Of a DNA stretch of 64,000 nucleotides, positions 7,696 through 16,314 are shown one piece after another. The notes under the pieces are model-generated. The model ran no database searches, was not told the DNA's origin, and saw only the letters and a list, made by a program, of their open reading frames with translations. The position numbers and the translations under genes were made by a program. How positions within the stretch are numbered: position 1 is the first letter of the stretch; every line of letters starts with the position of its first letter. Where the stretch lies: positions 186,001 to 250,000 of the forward strand of contig NZ_JAIVKM010000001.1 of NCBI RefSeq assembly GCF_020523985.1. Reading direction: 5' to 3'. Source of the DNA: Mangrovibacter yixingensis (GTDB taxonomy: Bacteria > Pseudomonadota > Gammaproteobacteria > Enterobacterales > Enterobacteriaceae).

Positions 7696-8481
7696 TCAAA
7701 TAGAAGGAATCAGCCCGCCGTCAACGCGCATCACGGTGCCGGTAATGTAACTGGCCTGTTGGCTTGCAAGGAAAGCCGCCGCCGCGCCATATTCGGTGGG
7801 TTTACCATAACGGCGTGCCGGAATACTCAGGCGGCTTTTCTCGGCAATGGCTTCCGGTGTGCTGTTTTCCCGGCCCGCTTTTGCAGCATCCAGTTGCGCG
7901 ACCCGGTCAGTGGCGATACGCCCCGGAACCAGCACATTCACCGTCACGCCATCAGCTGCCACTTCGCTGGCCAGCGTTTTGGACCAGCCCAGTAAGCTCA
8001 TGCGCAGTGCATTGGAAAGCGCCAGGCCCGGAATTGGTGTGATAACACCCGAGGATGTACTGGTAATAATTCGCCCCCAGCCCCGTTCACGCATGGCGGG
8101 AAGCAGTTTATCTGTCAGTTGAATCAGTGAGCCAACCATTAATGAAAACTGCTTGTGCCAGGTCTCCTCTGCCACGCCCTGTGCCTGTGCAGGCGGCGGG
8201 CCACCCGAGTTGTTGACCAGGATGTCAATATCACCCCAGTGCTGGCGAATAGCATTCAGCGTGGTGTCGAATTGTTCTGGCGCGGCCAGGTCGAGTTGCC
8301 AGGCGCGTGCTTTACCGCCTGCTTCTTCAATTAATGCTACGGTTTGCGCCAGTTTTTCCAGGTTACGCCCGGTAACCGCTACTTTTACCCCTTCTTGTGC
8401 CAGCGCCTGTGCCATTGCACGCCCCAAACCACTTCCGGCGCCTGTTACCAGCGCGACACGGTTTTCTATCTGCAAATGCAT
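7696..8481 (-). CDS. SDR-family oxidoreductase with non-canonical active site
   Basis: A protein of 261 residues, a normal length for a classical short-chain dehydrogenase. The NAD(P)-binding motif TGAGSGLG (13-20), the NNSG motif (90-93) and the PGR segment after the active site are present. The catalytic Tyr-x-x-x-Lys is not: aligned by the following GWSKTLA, the positions are Ser156 and Arg160. Such divergent SDRs are known, and their chemistry is often uncertain. It lies 71 bp downstream of the GntR regulator on the same strand, so it is probably co-transcribed or co-regulated with the catabolic cluster at 9.6-20.2 kb. Confidence 0.8.
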   Translation of the reverse strand: MHLQIENRVALVTGAGSGLGRAMAQALAQEGVKVAVTGRNLEKLAQTVALIEEAGGKARAWQLDLAAPEQFDTTLNAIRQHWGDIDILVNNSGGPPPAQAQGVAEETWHKQFSLMVGSLIQLTDKLLPAMRERGWGRIITSTSSGVITPIPGLALSNALRMSLLGWSKTLASEVAADGVTVNVLVPGRIATDRVAQLDAAKAGRENSTPEAIAEKSRLSIPARRYGKPTEYGAAAAFLASQQASYITGTVMRVDGGLIPSI

Positions 8482-8552
8482 TCACTTCTCCTGATTGTAT
8501 TGCTGTTGCTGATTTGTATTTTCAGGTTCAATAAATGCAAAAATGATGCCGT

Positions 8553-9449
8553 TCAGGCTTTGGGCACTTTGCTGGCAACTTGATCGTAAGCGTATTGCAG
8601 GTGTCTGGTCATCAGGCTGGCGGCTTCTTCCCGGTTGTTTAGCCGAATGGCATCAAGGATAGCAACATGCTCTTCACACCACTCTTTAACCCGCCGTTTA
8701 TTGTGATAACTGCCAAATTCCATCAGGCGGCGCAGGCGGTTTTGTTGCTGTATAGCCTGTAATACAAACAGGTTGCCGCTGGCTTCCGCCAGCATTTCAT
8801 GGAAAGAGGCATCGGTTTCAAAAATATCTTTAGGGGGAACCTGGGTGATATCCGGGTGAGCAATCAGCCATAAGTGGCGGGCGCGCATCCGTTTTAATGC
8901 ATGCCTGTCGAGGTGAAAGTGCGGAGAAAGCAGGGCACCTGGCTCAATCATCAGGCGAAAGCCATAACCATTTCGCAGCGCAACATCGCTATTCAGTGTT
9001 TGCAGGAAACGCCAGCCATGGCCTGGGTTACGGGCAATCAGGCCATCTTCCGCAAGGCCCAGTAAAGTGCGGGTCAGAACGCCCCGGTCTGCTTCGTAAC
9101 GCTGGGCAATCTCGGTTTGGGTAAAAGAGACAGGCAACAACCCGGCGATACGGTCATGGACTAATTGTTCGTAAAGATTTTGGTCGGTGGTTTTGGGCTG
9201 TTCAATGGTTAACGCCTGCAACTCTTCGACGTTTTTAAGTAAGTAAAACCCTTGATTTGGCCGGGCTTCTACCGCGCCGAGCTGAGTCAGCTCTTTTAAC
9301 CCTGCGCGTACAGGCGTGCGTGATACACCCAGCGCATCCGCTAAATGTTGCTCGCGCAAATGATGACCTGGATCGAATCTTGCTTCAGTTATCAGGTCAA
9401 GTATTTGTCGGGCTATCCGGCGACTGCTTGCTGTAGAAGGAGATTGCAT
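8553..9449 (-). CDS. GntR-family (FCD/FadR-type) regulator with two winged helices
   Basis: A protein of 298 residues, longer than the usual 220-250 for FadR-type GntR regulators. The first winged helix (about 8-70; ADALGVSRTPVRAGLKELTQLGAVEARPNQGFYLL) is typical GntR. A second winged-helix-like unit follows (about 90-150; SFTQTEIAQRYEADRGVLTRTLLGLAEDGLIAR), and then the all-helical FCD effector domain (about 165-290) with its metal/ligand-binding His and Asp residues. It is divergent from the ABC importer at 9638 and upstream of the SDR, so it is the likely local regulator of the cluster. The effector is unknown. Confidence 0.8.
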   Translation of the reverse strand: MQSPSTASSRRIARQILDLITEARFDPGHHLREQHLADALGVSRTPVRAGLKELTQLGAVEARPNQGFYLLKNVEELQALTIEQPKTTDQNLYEQLVHDRIAGLLPVSFTQTEIAQRYEADRGVLTRTLLGLAEDGLIARNPGHGWRFLQTLNSDVALRNGYGFRLMIEPGALLSPHFHLDRHALKRMRARHLWLIAHPDITQVPPKDIFETDASFHEMLAEASGNLFVLQAIQQQNRLRRLMEFGSYHNKRRVKEWCEEHVAILDAIRLNNREEAASLMTRHLQYAYDQVASKVPKA

Positions 9450-9472
9450 GCTGGTGGCTTCCTAAAATGCAT

Positions 9473-9495
9473 TATTGTAGTCGGAATATACAATA
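9473..9495. promoter_or_regulatory. Candidate GntR operator in the divergent promoter
   Basis: Inverted repeat TATTGTA (9473-9479) and TACAATA (9489-9495) with a 9-nt gap, between the GntR regulator and the ABC importer. TTGTA/TACAA half-sites are common for FCD-type regulators. Similar half-sites recur at 8494-8520 before the SDR and at 17457-17483 before the aminotransferase. Confidence 0.5.
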
Positions 9496-9637
9496 TCACA
9501 GGAAGCCAGATGGAACGAAATAAAGCAATTAGCGCACATTTTGAGGGCAGGCGCACCAAGATGACACTTTGTTTTGCGCCTTTAATTGTATTTATTGACA
9601 CAACAAATCCAATCGTTAAAAGATTCAGGAGAAGCGT

Positions 9638-10450
9638 ATGTCCAGACACAATCCACGTATCCGCCTTGCCGCAGTGTTGATTGCACTCAGTGCTTCACTG
9701 CCATTGTGCAGCCAGGCGGCCAGTGAACTTGTTACACCAGGCAAATTGACTTACGGCACAGCAGCCACATTCATGCCATTTGAATTTATGAAAGATGGCA
9801 AGCTCACCGGGTTTGATATCGACATGATTAACGCCCTGAGCAAAGAGATAAAACTCACCCCAGTGGCGATGCCGATGGAGTTCAAAGGGCTTATCCCCGC
9901 GCTCCAGGGCAAGCGCCTCGACATCATTAACTCCGCAATGTACGTCAACCCGACGCGTGCCGCTCAGGTGGATTTTGTTCCTTACCTGAAAATCGGCAGC
10001 CAGGTGATCGTACGTAAAGGCAACCCGGCAGGCATTACCGGGCGCGACCTCTCACTGTGCGGCAAAAACATCGCCGTGACACTGGGCGGCATCGAAGAGA
10101 GCCAGGCGCGTGAAGACAACAAACACTGCCTGGCTGCCAATAAACCAGCCATTAACGTGATGACTTTCCCGGCGGCAACAGACTCAGCGGTTGCTGTAGC
10201 CCAGGGGCGCGCTGATGCGGAGTTTCTCTCAACACCAGGCTCTGTGGCGCTGATGACAGAAAAACCTGGCATGTTCCAAACGACAGGTGATGAATTTGAA
10301 GCCAATACCCACATCGCCATTGCGGTGCGTAAAGGCGATACCGAAACCAAAGTACTGCTGGAAAAAGGCCTGCAAGCCATGGTGAAAGATGGCACTTACC
10401 AGCAACTGATTGAGAAATGGCACTTCCCGGCGTCAGTTTCCATTTTCTGA
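9638..10450 (+). CDS. Periplasmic binding protein of a polar amino-acid-type ABC importer
   Basis: A protein of 270 residues with a signal peptide ending near SQAAS (about residue 28). The mature part opens with KLTYGTAATFMPFEFMKDGKLTGFDIDM, the signature of family 3 solute-binding proteins (polar amino acids, opines, ectoine), where the aromatic and the Asp of FDIDM line the ligand site. Cys145/Cys166-like residues (SLCGKN, KHCLAA) may form a disulphide. AGGAG precedes ATG 9638 by 7 nt. It is the first gene of an operon that continues with a permease, an ATPase and five enzymes, so its ligand should be the substrate of that pathway. Confidence 0.88.
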   Translation: MSRHNPRIRLAAVLIALSASLPLCSQAASELVTPGKLTYGTAATFMPFEFMKDGKLTGFDIDMINALSKEIKLTPVAMPMEFKGLIPALQGKRLDIINSAMYVNPTRAAQVDFVPYLKIGSQVIVRKGNPAGITGRDLSLCGKNIAVTLGGIEESQAREDNKHCLAANKPAINVMTFPAATDSAVAVAQGRADAEFLSTPGSVALMTEKPGMFQTTGDEFEANTHIAIAVRKGDTETKVLLEKGLQAMVKDGTYQQLIEKWHFPASVSIF

Positions 10451-10480
10451 TCCCGCTTTTTTGTCCCAACGGAGGATGCT

Positions 10481-11206
10481 ATGTCGATTGATTTAATGTG
10501 GCAGTACGTGATTTCCCCCGCGTTTTTGCAAGGGGCGTGGATGACGCTGCTTATCACTCTCTGCTCATTATTGTGTGGGGTAGTGTTAGGGCTGGTGCTG
10601 GCTTTATTGCAGGAAGCACCATTTCGAGCTGGCAGAATGCTGGCGTTCTTCTATCTGTGGCTGTTTCGTGGAACGCCAGTGCTGTTTCAGATCATCTTCG
10701 TCTATAACGTGCTGCCCGGCTTCGGCCTGCGTTTCTCCGCATTTACTTGCGCCGTTTTAGCCTTATCCCTGAACGAAGGGGCATATATGGCGGAGATCCT
10801 TCGCTCTGGCTTGCAGGCAGTGAAAAGCGGCCAGCGTACAGCCGGGATGGCACTGGGGATGACCAATGCGCAGATTATGCGCAAAATTGTGTTACCTCAG
10901 GCAGCCCGTATCGTGCTGCCCCCCATGGGCAACCAGATGATCAGCATGCTGAAATCCAGTGCTCTGGTCTCTGTTATTGCCGTTCAGGAACTGTTGCTGG
11001 TTGCCAACCAGGCAGCCAGCGCCAGCTTCCGTTATTTCGAAGCGTTGTGTGCCGCGGGTATCTATTACCTGCTGTTAACCACGCTGTTCATGATTTTCCA
11101 GTCCTGGCTTGAACGCACGCTGGACCCCAAACAGCGCCGTCGCCGCAGCCAAAAGAAGCCAGACCAGGCTCTCTCCCCCACTGATGCTGTTAAGGAGCTG
11201 CCATGA
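10481..11206 (+). CDS. ABC importer permease, polar amino-acid family
   Basis: A 241-residue inner-membrane permease of the HisM/GlnP type with about five transmembrane segments. The conserved coupling-loop region is at about 125-160 (SGLQAVKSGQRTAGMALGMTNAQIMRKIVLPQAARI), which docks on the ATPase. GGAGG precedes the start. It overlaps the ATPase gene by 4 bp (ATGA). It is a single permease gene, so the channel is presumably a homodimer. Confidence 0.88.
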   Translation: MSIDLMWQYVISPAFLQGAWMTLLITLCSLLCGVVLGLVLALLQEAPFRAGRMLAFFYLWLFRGTPVLFQIIFVYNVLPGFGLRFSAFTCAVLALSLNEGAYMAEILRSGLQAVKSGQRTAGMALGMTNAQIMRKIVLPQAARIVLPPMGNQMISMLKSSALVSVIAVQELLLVANQAASASFRYFEALCAAGIYYLLLTTLFMIFQSWLERTLDPKQRRRRSQKKPDQALSPTDAVKELP

Positions 11207-11949
11207 GCAATGAAGATAAACCGATGCTGGAAATGATTGGTATCGATAAAGCCTTTGGTCGCCAGACAGTGCTGAAAAACTGTTCACTAAGTGTGAAGCG
11301 TGGTGAAACCGTTGTCCTGATTGGGCCCTCTGGCTCCGGTAAATCCACCTTGCTGCGCTGTGTGAACCTGCTTTCCCCGGCAGACAGTGGCGATATTTTC
11401 TTTGCCCGGCAAAACATCAGCCGTGGCGAGATCCCGGCGACAAAAGTACGCCAGCGCATAGGCATGGTGTTCCAGAACTATGAGTTGTTCTCTCACTTAA
11501 CGGCAGCAGAGAACGTGATGCTGGCCCCCATGACTGTGCTTGGTATTAACCGTATTGAAGCCCGCAAACAGGCCGATGCCTTACTGGCGAAAGTACACCT
11601 GTTTGACCGGGCAGATCACTTCCCTGATGAGCTTTCTGGTGGCCAGCAGCAGCGTGTCGCTATTGCCCGCGCACTGGCGATGAAACCGGAACTGATGCTG
11701 TATGACGAGCCGACATCGGCACTGGATCCGGAGATGATCCGCGAAGTGCTGGATGTAATGGCAGAGCTAAGCGCAGAAGGCATGACCAGCATGGTAGTGA
11801 CCCATGAAATGGGGTTTGCCCGGCGAGCAGCCAACCAAATTCTGTTTATGGAGCAGGGCGAGATCATTGAGCGCGCCAGCGCGAATGACTTTTTTGAAGG
11901 CCAGGTCAGCGCCCGAGCGCGCCGATTCCTCGACCAAATTTTACATTAA
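11203..11949 (+). CDS. ABC importer ATPase, polar amino-acid family
   Basis: A protein of 248 residues of the GlnQ/HisP type. Walker [10 protein letters not shown] is near 39-47, the signature LSGGQQQR near 145, Walker [13 protein letters not shown] near 165, and the switch His in VVTHEMGF near 205. It powers the binding protein and permease encoded just upstream. Translation is coupled to the permease by an ATGA overlap, with AAGGAG upstream. The M20 gene begins 11 bp downstream, so the enzymes are on the same transcript. Confidence 0.92.
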   Translation: MSNEDKPMLEMIGIDKAFGRQTVLKNCSLSVKRGETVVLIGPSGSGKSTLLRCVNLLSPADSGDIFFARQNISRGEIPATKVRQRIGMVFQNYELFSHLTAAENVMLAPMTVLGINRIEARKQADALLAKVHLFDRADHFPDELSGGQQQRVAIARALAMKPELMLYDEPTSALDPEMIREVLDVMAELSAEGMTSMVVTHEMGFARRAANQILFMEQGEIIERASANDFFEGQVSARARRFLDQILH

Positions 11950-11960
11950 TTGGAGTCTGT

Positions 11961-13136
11961 ATGAGTGGCTTTAACGCGGACAGCGCCCGCATGAAAAAAG
12001 ACCTGGCGACACTGGTCGCTATTAACACTGAAAACCCACCAGGCCGTGAGCGCGAAGCCGCGGAATGTGTTGCGGTCTGGCTGACTGCCGCCGGGTTTGA
12101 TTTGTCATTCAGTGAGTATGCGCCTGGCCGGACTAATGTTATTGCTGTACTGCAAAATGGCCCTGGGCCTTGCTTTGCATTTAATACTCACCTGGATGTC
12201 GTCCCGGCTGGAAAAGGCTGGCAACGTGAACCTTTTACGCTGGTAGAAGAAGATGGCCGGTTGTACGGCCGTGGTTCTTGTGATGCGAAAGGCCCCTTGG
12301 TGGCGATGGTGGAAGCGCTGCGTATGCTTGCGGGCAACCGAGACAGCTGGTCTGGCACATTAATGGGCGTATTTACCGCCGATGAAGAAGTTGCCAGCGA
12401 AGGGGCGAAGTTTTATGTCAAAGAGAGCCCGGTCGCCATTGATTTTGCGGTGATAGGCGAACCCACCTCCAACGCCACGTTTTCAGCGCATAAAGGCAGC
12501 TTGCGCCCCCGTGTGCGTGTGAATGGTGTCACTGCCCACTCCGGAACACCAGACCTGGGCGTGAATGCTATTTATAAAGCCGGGCAGTTGCTGGGCCTGG
12601 TGGAACATAACCACCAACATACCGTTTGTTGCCGCCACCATCCGTTGGTGGGGAATGCCAGCCTGACGGTAACCCGTGTACATGGCGGGCATGCCGATAA
12701 TGTGGTGCCGGACAGCTGTGAATTGCTGCTTGATCGCCGCATGGTGCCGGGCGAAGACGAAGACGCTGTTAAAGCAGAAATCCAGCAATTGCTGGATACC
12801 GCACGCCAGGAATTTAATGTGGATGCCGAAATTATTGGCTGGCAACCCACCACTGGCGGTGCCACTGAAACCGACAGCAACGAAAGCATTGTACAGGCGA
12901 GCCTTGAAGCTTGCCGACGCCACGGCCAGCCAGAGCCTGGGCCATTTGGTTTCCAGGGCGGCTGCGACCTGGTGCATTTCCGCACGCTGGGTGCCAAAGG
13001 CGTGGTGATTGGCCCAGGCGCGCTGGCAGTCGCTCATAAGCCAGATGAATTTGTGCCTGTCGAAGAGTTTATTGCAGCCGCATATATCTACCTGGATATT
13101 GCCCTGGCAATGTTGCCAGTGGGGAGCCAGGCGTGA
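11961..13136 (+). CDS. M20-family metallo-amidohydrolase (ArgE/DapE-like)
   Basis: A protein of 391 residues, normal for ArgE/DapE-type deacylases. All di-metal ligands can be seen: His and Asp in NTHLDVVP, Asp in GRGSCDAKGP, the Glu pair in TADEEVASEG, Glu or Asp in GEPTS, and the late His in VAHKPDEF. The dimerisation domain lies between (about 180-290, with VNGVTAHSGTPDLGVNAI). It should remove an acyl group from an amide nitrogen, or hydrolyse a dipeptide-like bond. TTGGAG precedes the start and the next gene begins inside its stop (GTGA). It probably carries out an early cleavage step of the imported compound. Confidence 0.85.
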   Translation: MSGFNADSARMKKDLATLVAINTENPPGREREAAECVAVWLTAAGFDLSFSEYAPGRTNVIAVLQNGPGPCFAFNTHLDVVPAGKGWQREPFTLVEEDGRLYGRGSCDAKGPLVAMVEALRMLAGNRDSWSGTLMGVFTADEEVASEGAKFYVKESPVAIDFAVIGEPTSNATFSAHKGSLRPRVRVNGVTAHSGTPDLGVNAIYKAGQLLGLVEHNHQHTVCCRHHPLVGNASLTVTRVHGGHADNVVPDSCELLLDRRMVPGEDEDAVKAEIQQLLDTARQEFNVDAEIIGWQPTTGGATETDSNESIVQASLEACRRHGQPEPGPFGFQGGCDLVHFRTLGAKGVVIGPGALAVAHKPDEFVPVEEFIAAAYIYLDIALAMLPVGSQA

Positions 13137-14230
13137 AAGGGCGTTTGTACCGGGGAATGTTGCACTACCAGGGTGTGACATTACACACGGCGTCTTCTGG
13201 CTCGGTTAGCGGGCTGGATTCGCTGTGGTTACACCTTGAATGTGACGGGGTGTTTGGCACCGGTGAAGTGCGGCTTAATATCCGTTATTTGCATGGCTAC
13301 AGTGAGCAACAGGTGCTGGATAACCTGACCCACTGGCTCAACACGCTGAACTGGCACACCACGCCTTCCGCCATGCTGGAAGCCGTACACCACGCGGACA
13401 GCACGCTGCTGGCACCTGCCCGCATGGTGGTGGACATTGCCCTGCACGACTTACTGGCCCGCCAGCAGGGGCAAAGCCTGGCAGCCTGGCTCGGCCACCC
13501 AGACAGTGCCTGCGCTTTCCCAACCAACCAAACCCTGTTCTGGGGCAGCGAACAGCAGTTACTGGACCAGGCGCAACACTATGTTGACAGAGGCTTCACC
13601 CAGCTCAAGTTGCGCACTGGTGTGGCGGATTTTGCCACCGACTTGCGCCGCCTGACGGCTCTGCGTGAGCGTTTCGGTTCGTCCATTTCGCTGGCGATTG
13701 ATGTGAATGGCCAGTGGTCGCCTGAACAGGCTCAGGCATATTTCCTGCAATTGCGCCCATTACAGCTCAGTTATATCGAACAACCGCTGGCACCCGCCGA
13801 CGACAGCCGCCTGGGCGAACTGTCTGCTCTGGGCATTCCCATCATGCTGGACGAAAGCCTTAACAGCCCGGCGGCGATAACCCGCCTGATTGAAGCTGAC
13901 GGCCAACTGCGCGGCCATTTAAAGCTGGTGAAAATGGGGGGGATCGCGCCGTTACTGGATGCCGCCCGCCAACTGCAACTGGCTGGTGTGCCGTTTATGG
14001 TCGGCCAGATGAATGAAGGCCATGTGGCCACCGCTGCCGCCTTGCAGGTCTGCCGGGTGTTGCAGCCAGTTTGGGGCGAGCTTTATGGCGCAGATGGCCT
14101 GACAGACGACCCGGCCAGCGGGCTTTTTTACCACGACGGCACAGTGCGCGTCGCCGAATCTGCCGGTCTGGGGGTGGTGTTTAACCCCGCCCAGGCCACA
14201 TTTATTCAGGAGTGGAATTATGCAAACTAA
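13133..14230 (+). CDS. Enolase-superfamily protein, muconate-cycloisomerase/dipeptide-epimerase-like
   Basis: A protein of 365 residues with a GTG start preceded by GGGGAG. It has a capping domain (1-120) and a TIM barrel with the three metal ligands in IDVNG, YIEQPL and MLDES, and the opposite-face lysine in LKLVKMGG, which places it in the MLE subgroup. The usual K-x-K motif at the second barrel strand reads K-L-R here (QLKLRTG), so the second lysine, normally a base, is arginine. That makes a one-sided reaction (dehydration, cycloisomerisation) more likely than racemisation, but this is inference. It overlaps M20 by 4 bp and the next gene by 11 bp. Confidence 0.8.
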   Translation: MKGRLYRGMLHYQGVTLHTASSGSVSGLDSLWLHLECDGVFGTGEVRLNIRYLHGYSEQQVLDNLTHWLNTLNWHTTPSAMLEAVHHADSTLLAPARMVVDIALHDLLARQQGQSLAAWLGHPDSACAFPTNQTLFWGSEQQLLDQAQHYVDRGFTQLKLRTGVADFATDLRRLTALRERFGSSISLAIDVNGQWSPEQAQAYFLQLRPLQLSYIEQPLAPADDSRLGELSALGIPIMLDESLNSPAAITRLIEADGQLRGHLKLVKMGGIAPLLDAARQLQLAGVPFMVGQMNEGHVATAAALQVCRVLQPVWGELYGADGLTDDPASGLFYHDGTVRVAESAGLGVVFNPAQATFIQEWNYAN

Positions 14231-15383
14231 TGTTATTCAGGGGCGTGAATCTGCCTTTGCTGCAGAAGAATATCAAGACCGTATCCAGCGTGCCCGTGCA
14301 CGCCTGAGCGCTGCGGGTGTTGATGTAATGATTGTGACCGGCCCGGAAAATATCTTCTGGCTTACCGGCCAGCAAACCCCAGGCTATTACACCTTCCAGG
14401 CGTTACTGCTGCCCGCAGAAGGGGAGCCGGTGTTTGTTATTCGCCAGCTCGAATACTTCAACTTTATTGCCAACACCTTTATTTCTGATGCTGCGGTTTA
14501 CCAGGATGGCGACAATCCGGTGGATTTTTTATTCAGCATGCTGCAGAAAAACAACTGGCAGAACAAACGGATTGGTATTGATAAACGCGGCTGGTTCCTG
14601 CCCATCGCTGTGTATGAAGCTCTGCAAAGCAAATTAGGTGAACTGGCAGATTGCGCTGGCATCATTGAGCCACTGCGGGCAGTGAAATCTGCGGCTGAAC
14701 TGGAAAAAATCGCCACGGCGGCACGGTATGTTGACGCGGGTATGCAGGCAGGCCTGGCAGCTATTCGTGAAGGTGCTGATGAAAACGCCCTGGTGTCAGC
14801 CATGATGGGCGCAGCTATTGCCGCTGGCTCTGAATACGTAGGGATGGAACCCCTGGTTTCCACAGGGCCACGCAGCGGTGTGCCGCACGGCACCTGGCGC
14901 AGGCGCGTGATGGAAGCGGGCGACCCAGTATTTTTAGAAATGTCTGCCGCCCATGACCGTTACCATGCAGCACTGATGCGTTCAGCATGGTTAGGCAAAC
15001 CCCCGGCTATTGCGCTGGAAATGGAAAAAGTCTGCCAGGAAGCGTTACAAGCAGCGTTGGATGCCATTCGTCCAGGTGAAACTTGTGCCGCCCCTCACCT
15101 GGCCTGCCAGCGAGTTATCGACAAAGCGGGTTTCACCGACAACTTCAAAAAACGCACCGGTTATTCCATTGGTGTTGCGTTTGCGCCGGACTGGGGCGAA
15201 GGCGGCATTCTTAGCCTGTACAGCGGTGTGGATACCGAGTTGCAACCAGGCATGACCTTCCATATTCCCCCTGCATTACGTGTCTATGGCCAGTTCACTG
15301 TCGGTGTCAGTGAAACAATCGTCGTGACAGAAAACGGCTACCGCCAACTGGGCTCACTGGCCCGCCCTTTAACCCTGCTGTAA
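14220..15383 (+). CDS. M24-fold hydrolase, creatinase/ectoine-hydrolase (DoeA/EutD)-like
   Basis: A protein of 387 residues with an N-terminal creatinase domain (1-155) and a pita-bread M24 domain (160-387). The canonical aminopeptidase metal ligands are mostly replaced: the first Asp is Glu240 (FLEMSAAHDRYHAALMR), the second is Ala, the His is Tyr314 (RTGYSIG) and the first Glu is Pro (HIPPAL). Only Glu365 (VSETIVVT) remains. Metal-independent M24 enzymes such as creatinase and ectoine hydrolase look like this, and His223 (VPHGTW) is a candidate for the creatinase catalytic histidine. It probably opens an amide, amidine or cyclic C-N bond. Translation is coupled by an 11-bp overlap. Confidence 0.78.
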   Translation: MQTNVIQGRESAFAAEEYQDRIQRARARLSAAGVDVMIVTGPENIFWLTGQQTPGYYTFQALLLPAEGEPVFVIRQLEYFNFIANTFISDAAVYQDGDNPVDFLFSMLQKNNWQNKRIGIDKRGWFLPIAVYEALQSKLGELADCAGIIEPLRAVKSAAELEKIATAARYVDAGMQAGLAAIREGADENALVSAMMGAAIAAGSEYVGMEPLVSTGPRSGVPHGTWRRRVMEAGDPVFLEMSAAHDRYHAALMRSAWLGKPPAIALEMEKVCQEALQAALDAIRPGETCAAPHLACQRVIDKAGFTDNFKKRTGYSIGVAFAPDWGEGGILSLYSGVDTELQPGMTFHIPPALRVYGQFTVGVSETIVVTENGYRQLGSLARPLTLL

Positions 15384-15393
15384 GGAGCAACTT

Positions 15394-16314
15394 GTGAAAA
15401 ATATGAATGAAACCCGGGAGCGCCTGCGCGGCATTTTCAACATCACCGTTACCCCCTTTAATGCGCAAGGCGATATCGACTTTGCCGCTCTCCAGGAAAA
15501 CATTGAGCGCGTTATTGGCCTGGGTTACGACGGTATCCTGATTGGCGGGACTTATGGCGAATTCCCTACTTTGTCGGTTGCTGAGCGCCGCGAGCTGTTC
15601 ACCCGTGTAATGGACATTGTGGGTGACCGCGTGCCAGTTATGTTGTGCAGTGCCAGCTCAGACCCGCGTGTTGTACGTGAATTAACGATTCTTGCCGGGG
15701 AACTTGGTGGGCTGCCCATGGTAACCCCGCCGTTTGTTACCGAAATTACCGATGCGCAGATCATCACGTTTTTCGAGGAAATGGCACCGCTCTCAGCCAC
15801 CGGTATTCTGATTTATAACGCGCCAGGCATTGGCATTACGCTGTCTCCGGCACAGCTGGAAAAACTGGCGGATATCGACGGCGTGGTGGGAATTAAACAA
15901 GGGGATTTAACCCCAACTGTTGTGGACCAAATTGCCAACCGCCTGAGGGGCAAAGTTCGCCTGTTCTGTGCATCAGACCTGGTATTTAACGGCCCCATGA
16001 TGGCCGGGTTTGATGGTATCAGCACCACCAACAGTGGCGCATTGCCTGAACTTATTCTGGCGACTTTCCGCGCGGTAGAACAAGGGGATGCCCACACCGC
16101 GCGCGATTTACATAATCTTTGGTACAGCTACCGGGCATTGGCGCGCCAGCATGGCCAGCCGCAACTGGTAAAAGCGGCGATGGCGTTGCGTGGTTTTAAC
16201 GGCGGTACTGTTCGTGCGCCATTAAAACCCATTTCTGACAGTGCGCTGGCAGCCCTGCGCGAGGTGATGAACACCCTGGCACAGGACCCGCGCAGTGGCG
16301 TTACGCTAGCGTAA
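15394..16314 (+). CDS. DapA-family (DHDPS/NAL) lyase or dehydratase
   Basis: A protein of 306 residues forming a class I aldolase TIM barrel. The active-site features are present: GGTYGEFPTL (51-60, equivalent to GTTGE), Tyr141 in IYNAPG and the Schiff-base lysine Lys168 in VGIKQGD. The family includes dihydrodipicolinate synthase, N-acetylneuraminate lyase, keto-deoxy acid aldolases and 5-keto-4-deoxyglucarate dehydratase; which one applies here is not visible. The start is GTG with AAGGAG 6 nt upstream. It is the last gene of the importer operon and its 3' end overlaps the convergent amidotransferase gene by 14 bp. Confidence 0.88.
   Translation: MKNMNETRERLRGIFNITVTPFNAQGDIDFAALQENIERVIGLGYDGILIGGTYGEFPTLSVAERRELFTRVMDIVGDRVPVMLCSASSDPRVVRELTILAGELGGLPMVTPPFVTEITDAQIITFFEEMAPLSATGILIYNAPGIGITLSPAQLEKLADIDGVVGIKQGDLTPTVVDQIANRLRGKVRLFCASDLVFNGPMMAGFDGISTTNSGALPELILATFRAVEQGDAHTARDLHNLWYSYRALARQHGQPQLVKAAMALRGFNGGTVRAPLKPISDSALAALREVMNTLAQDPRSGVTLA

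Noticed and set aside
12483-13181. Minus-strand frame of 232 codons
   Set aside because: It is antisense to the M20 gene, which shows all metal ligands; the minus frame is His- and Ala-rich without recognisable structure.
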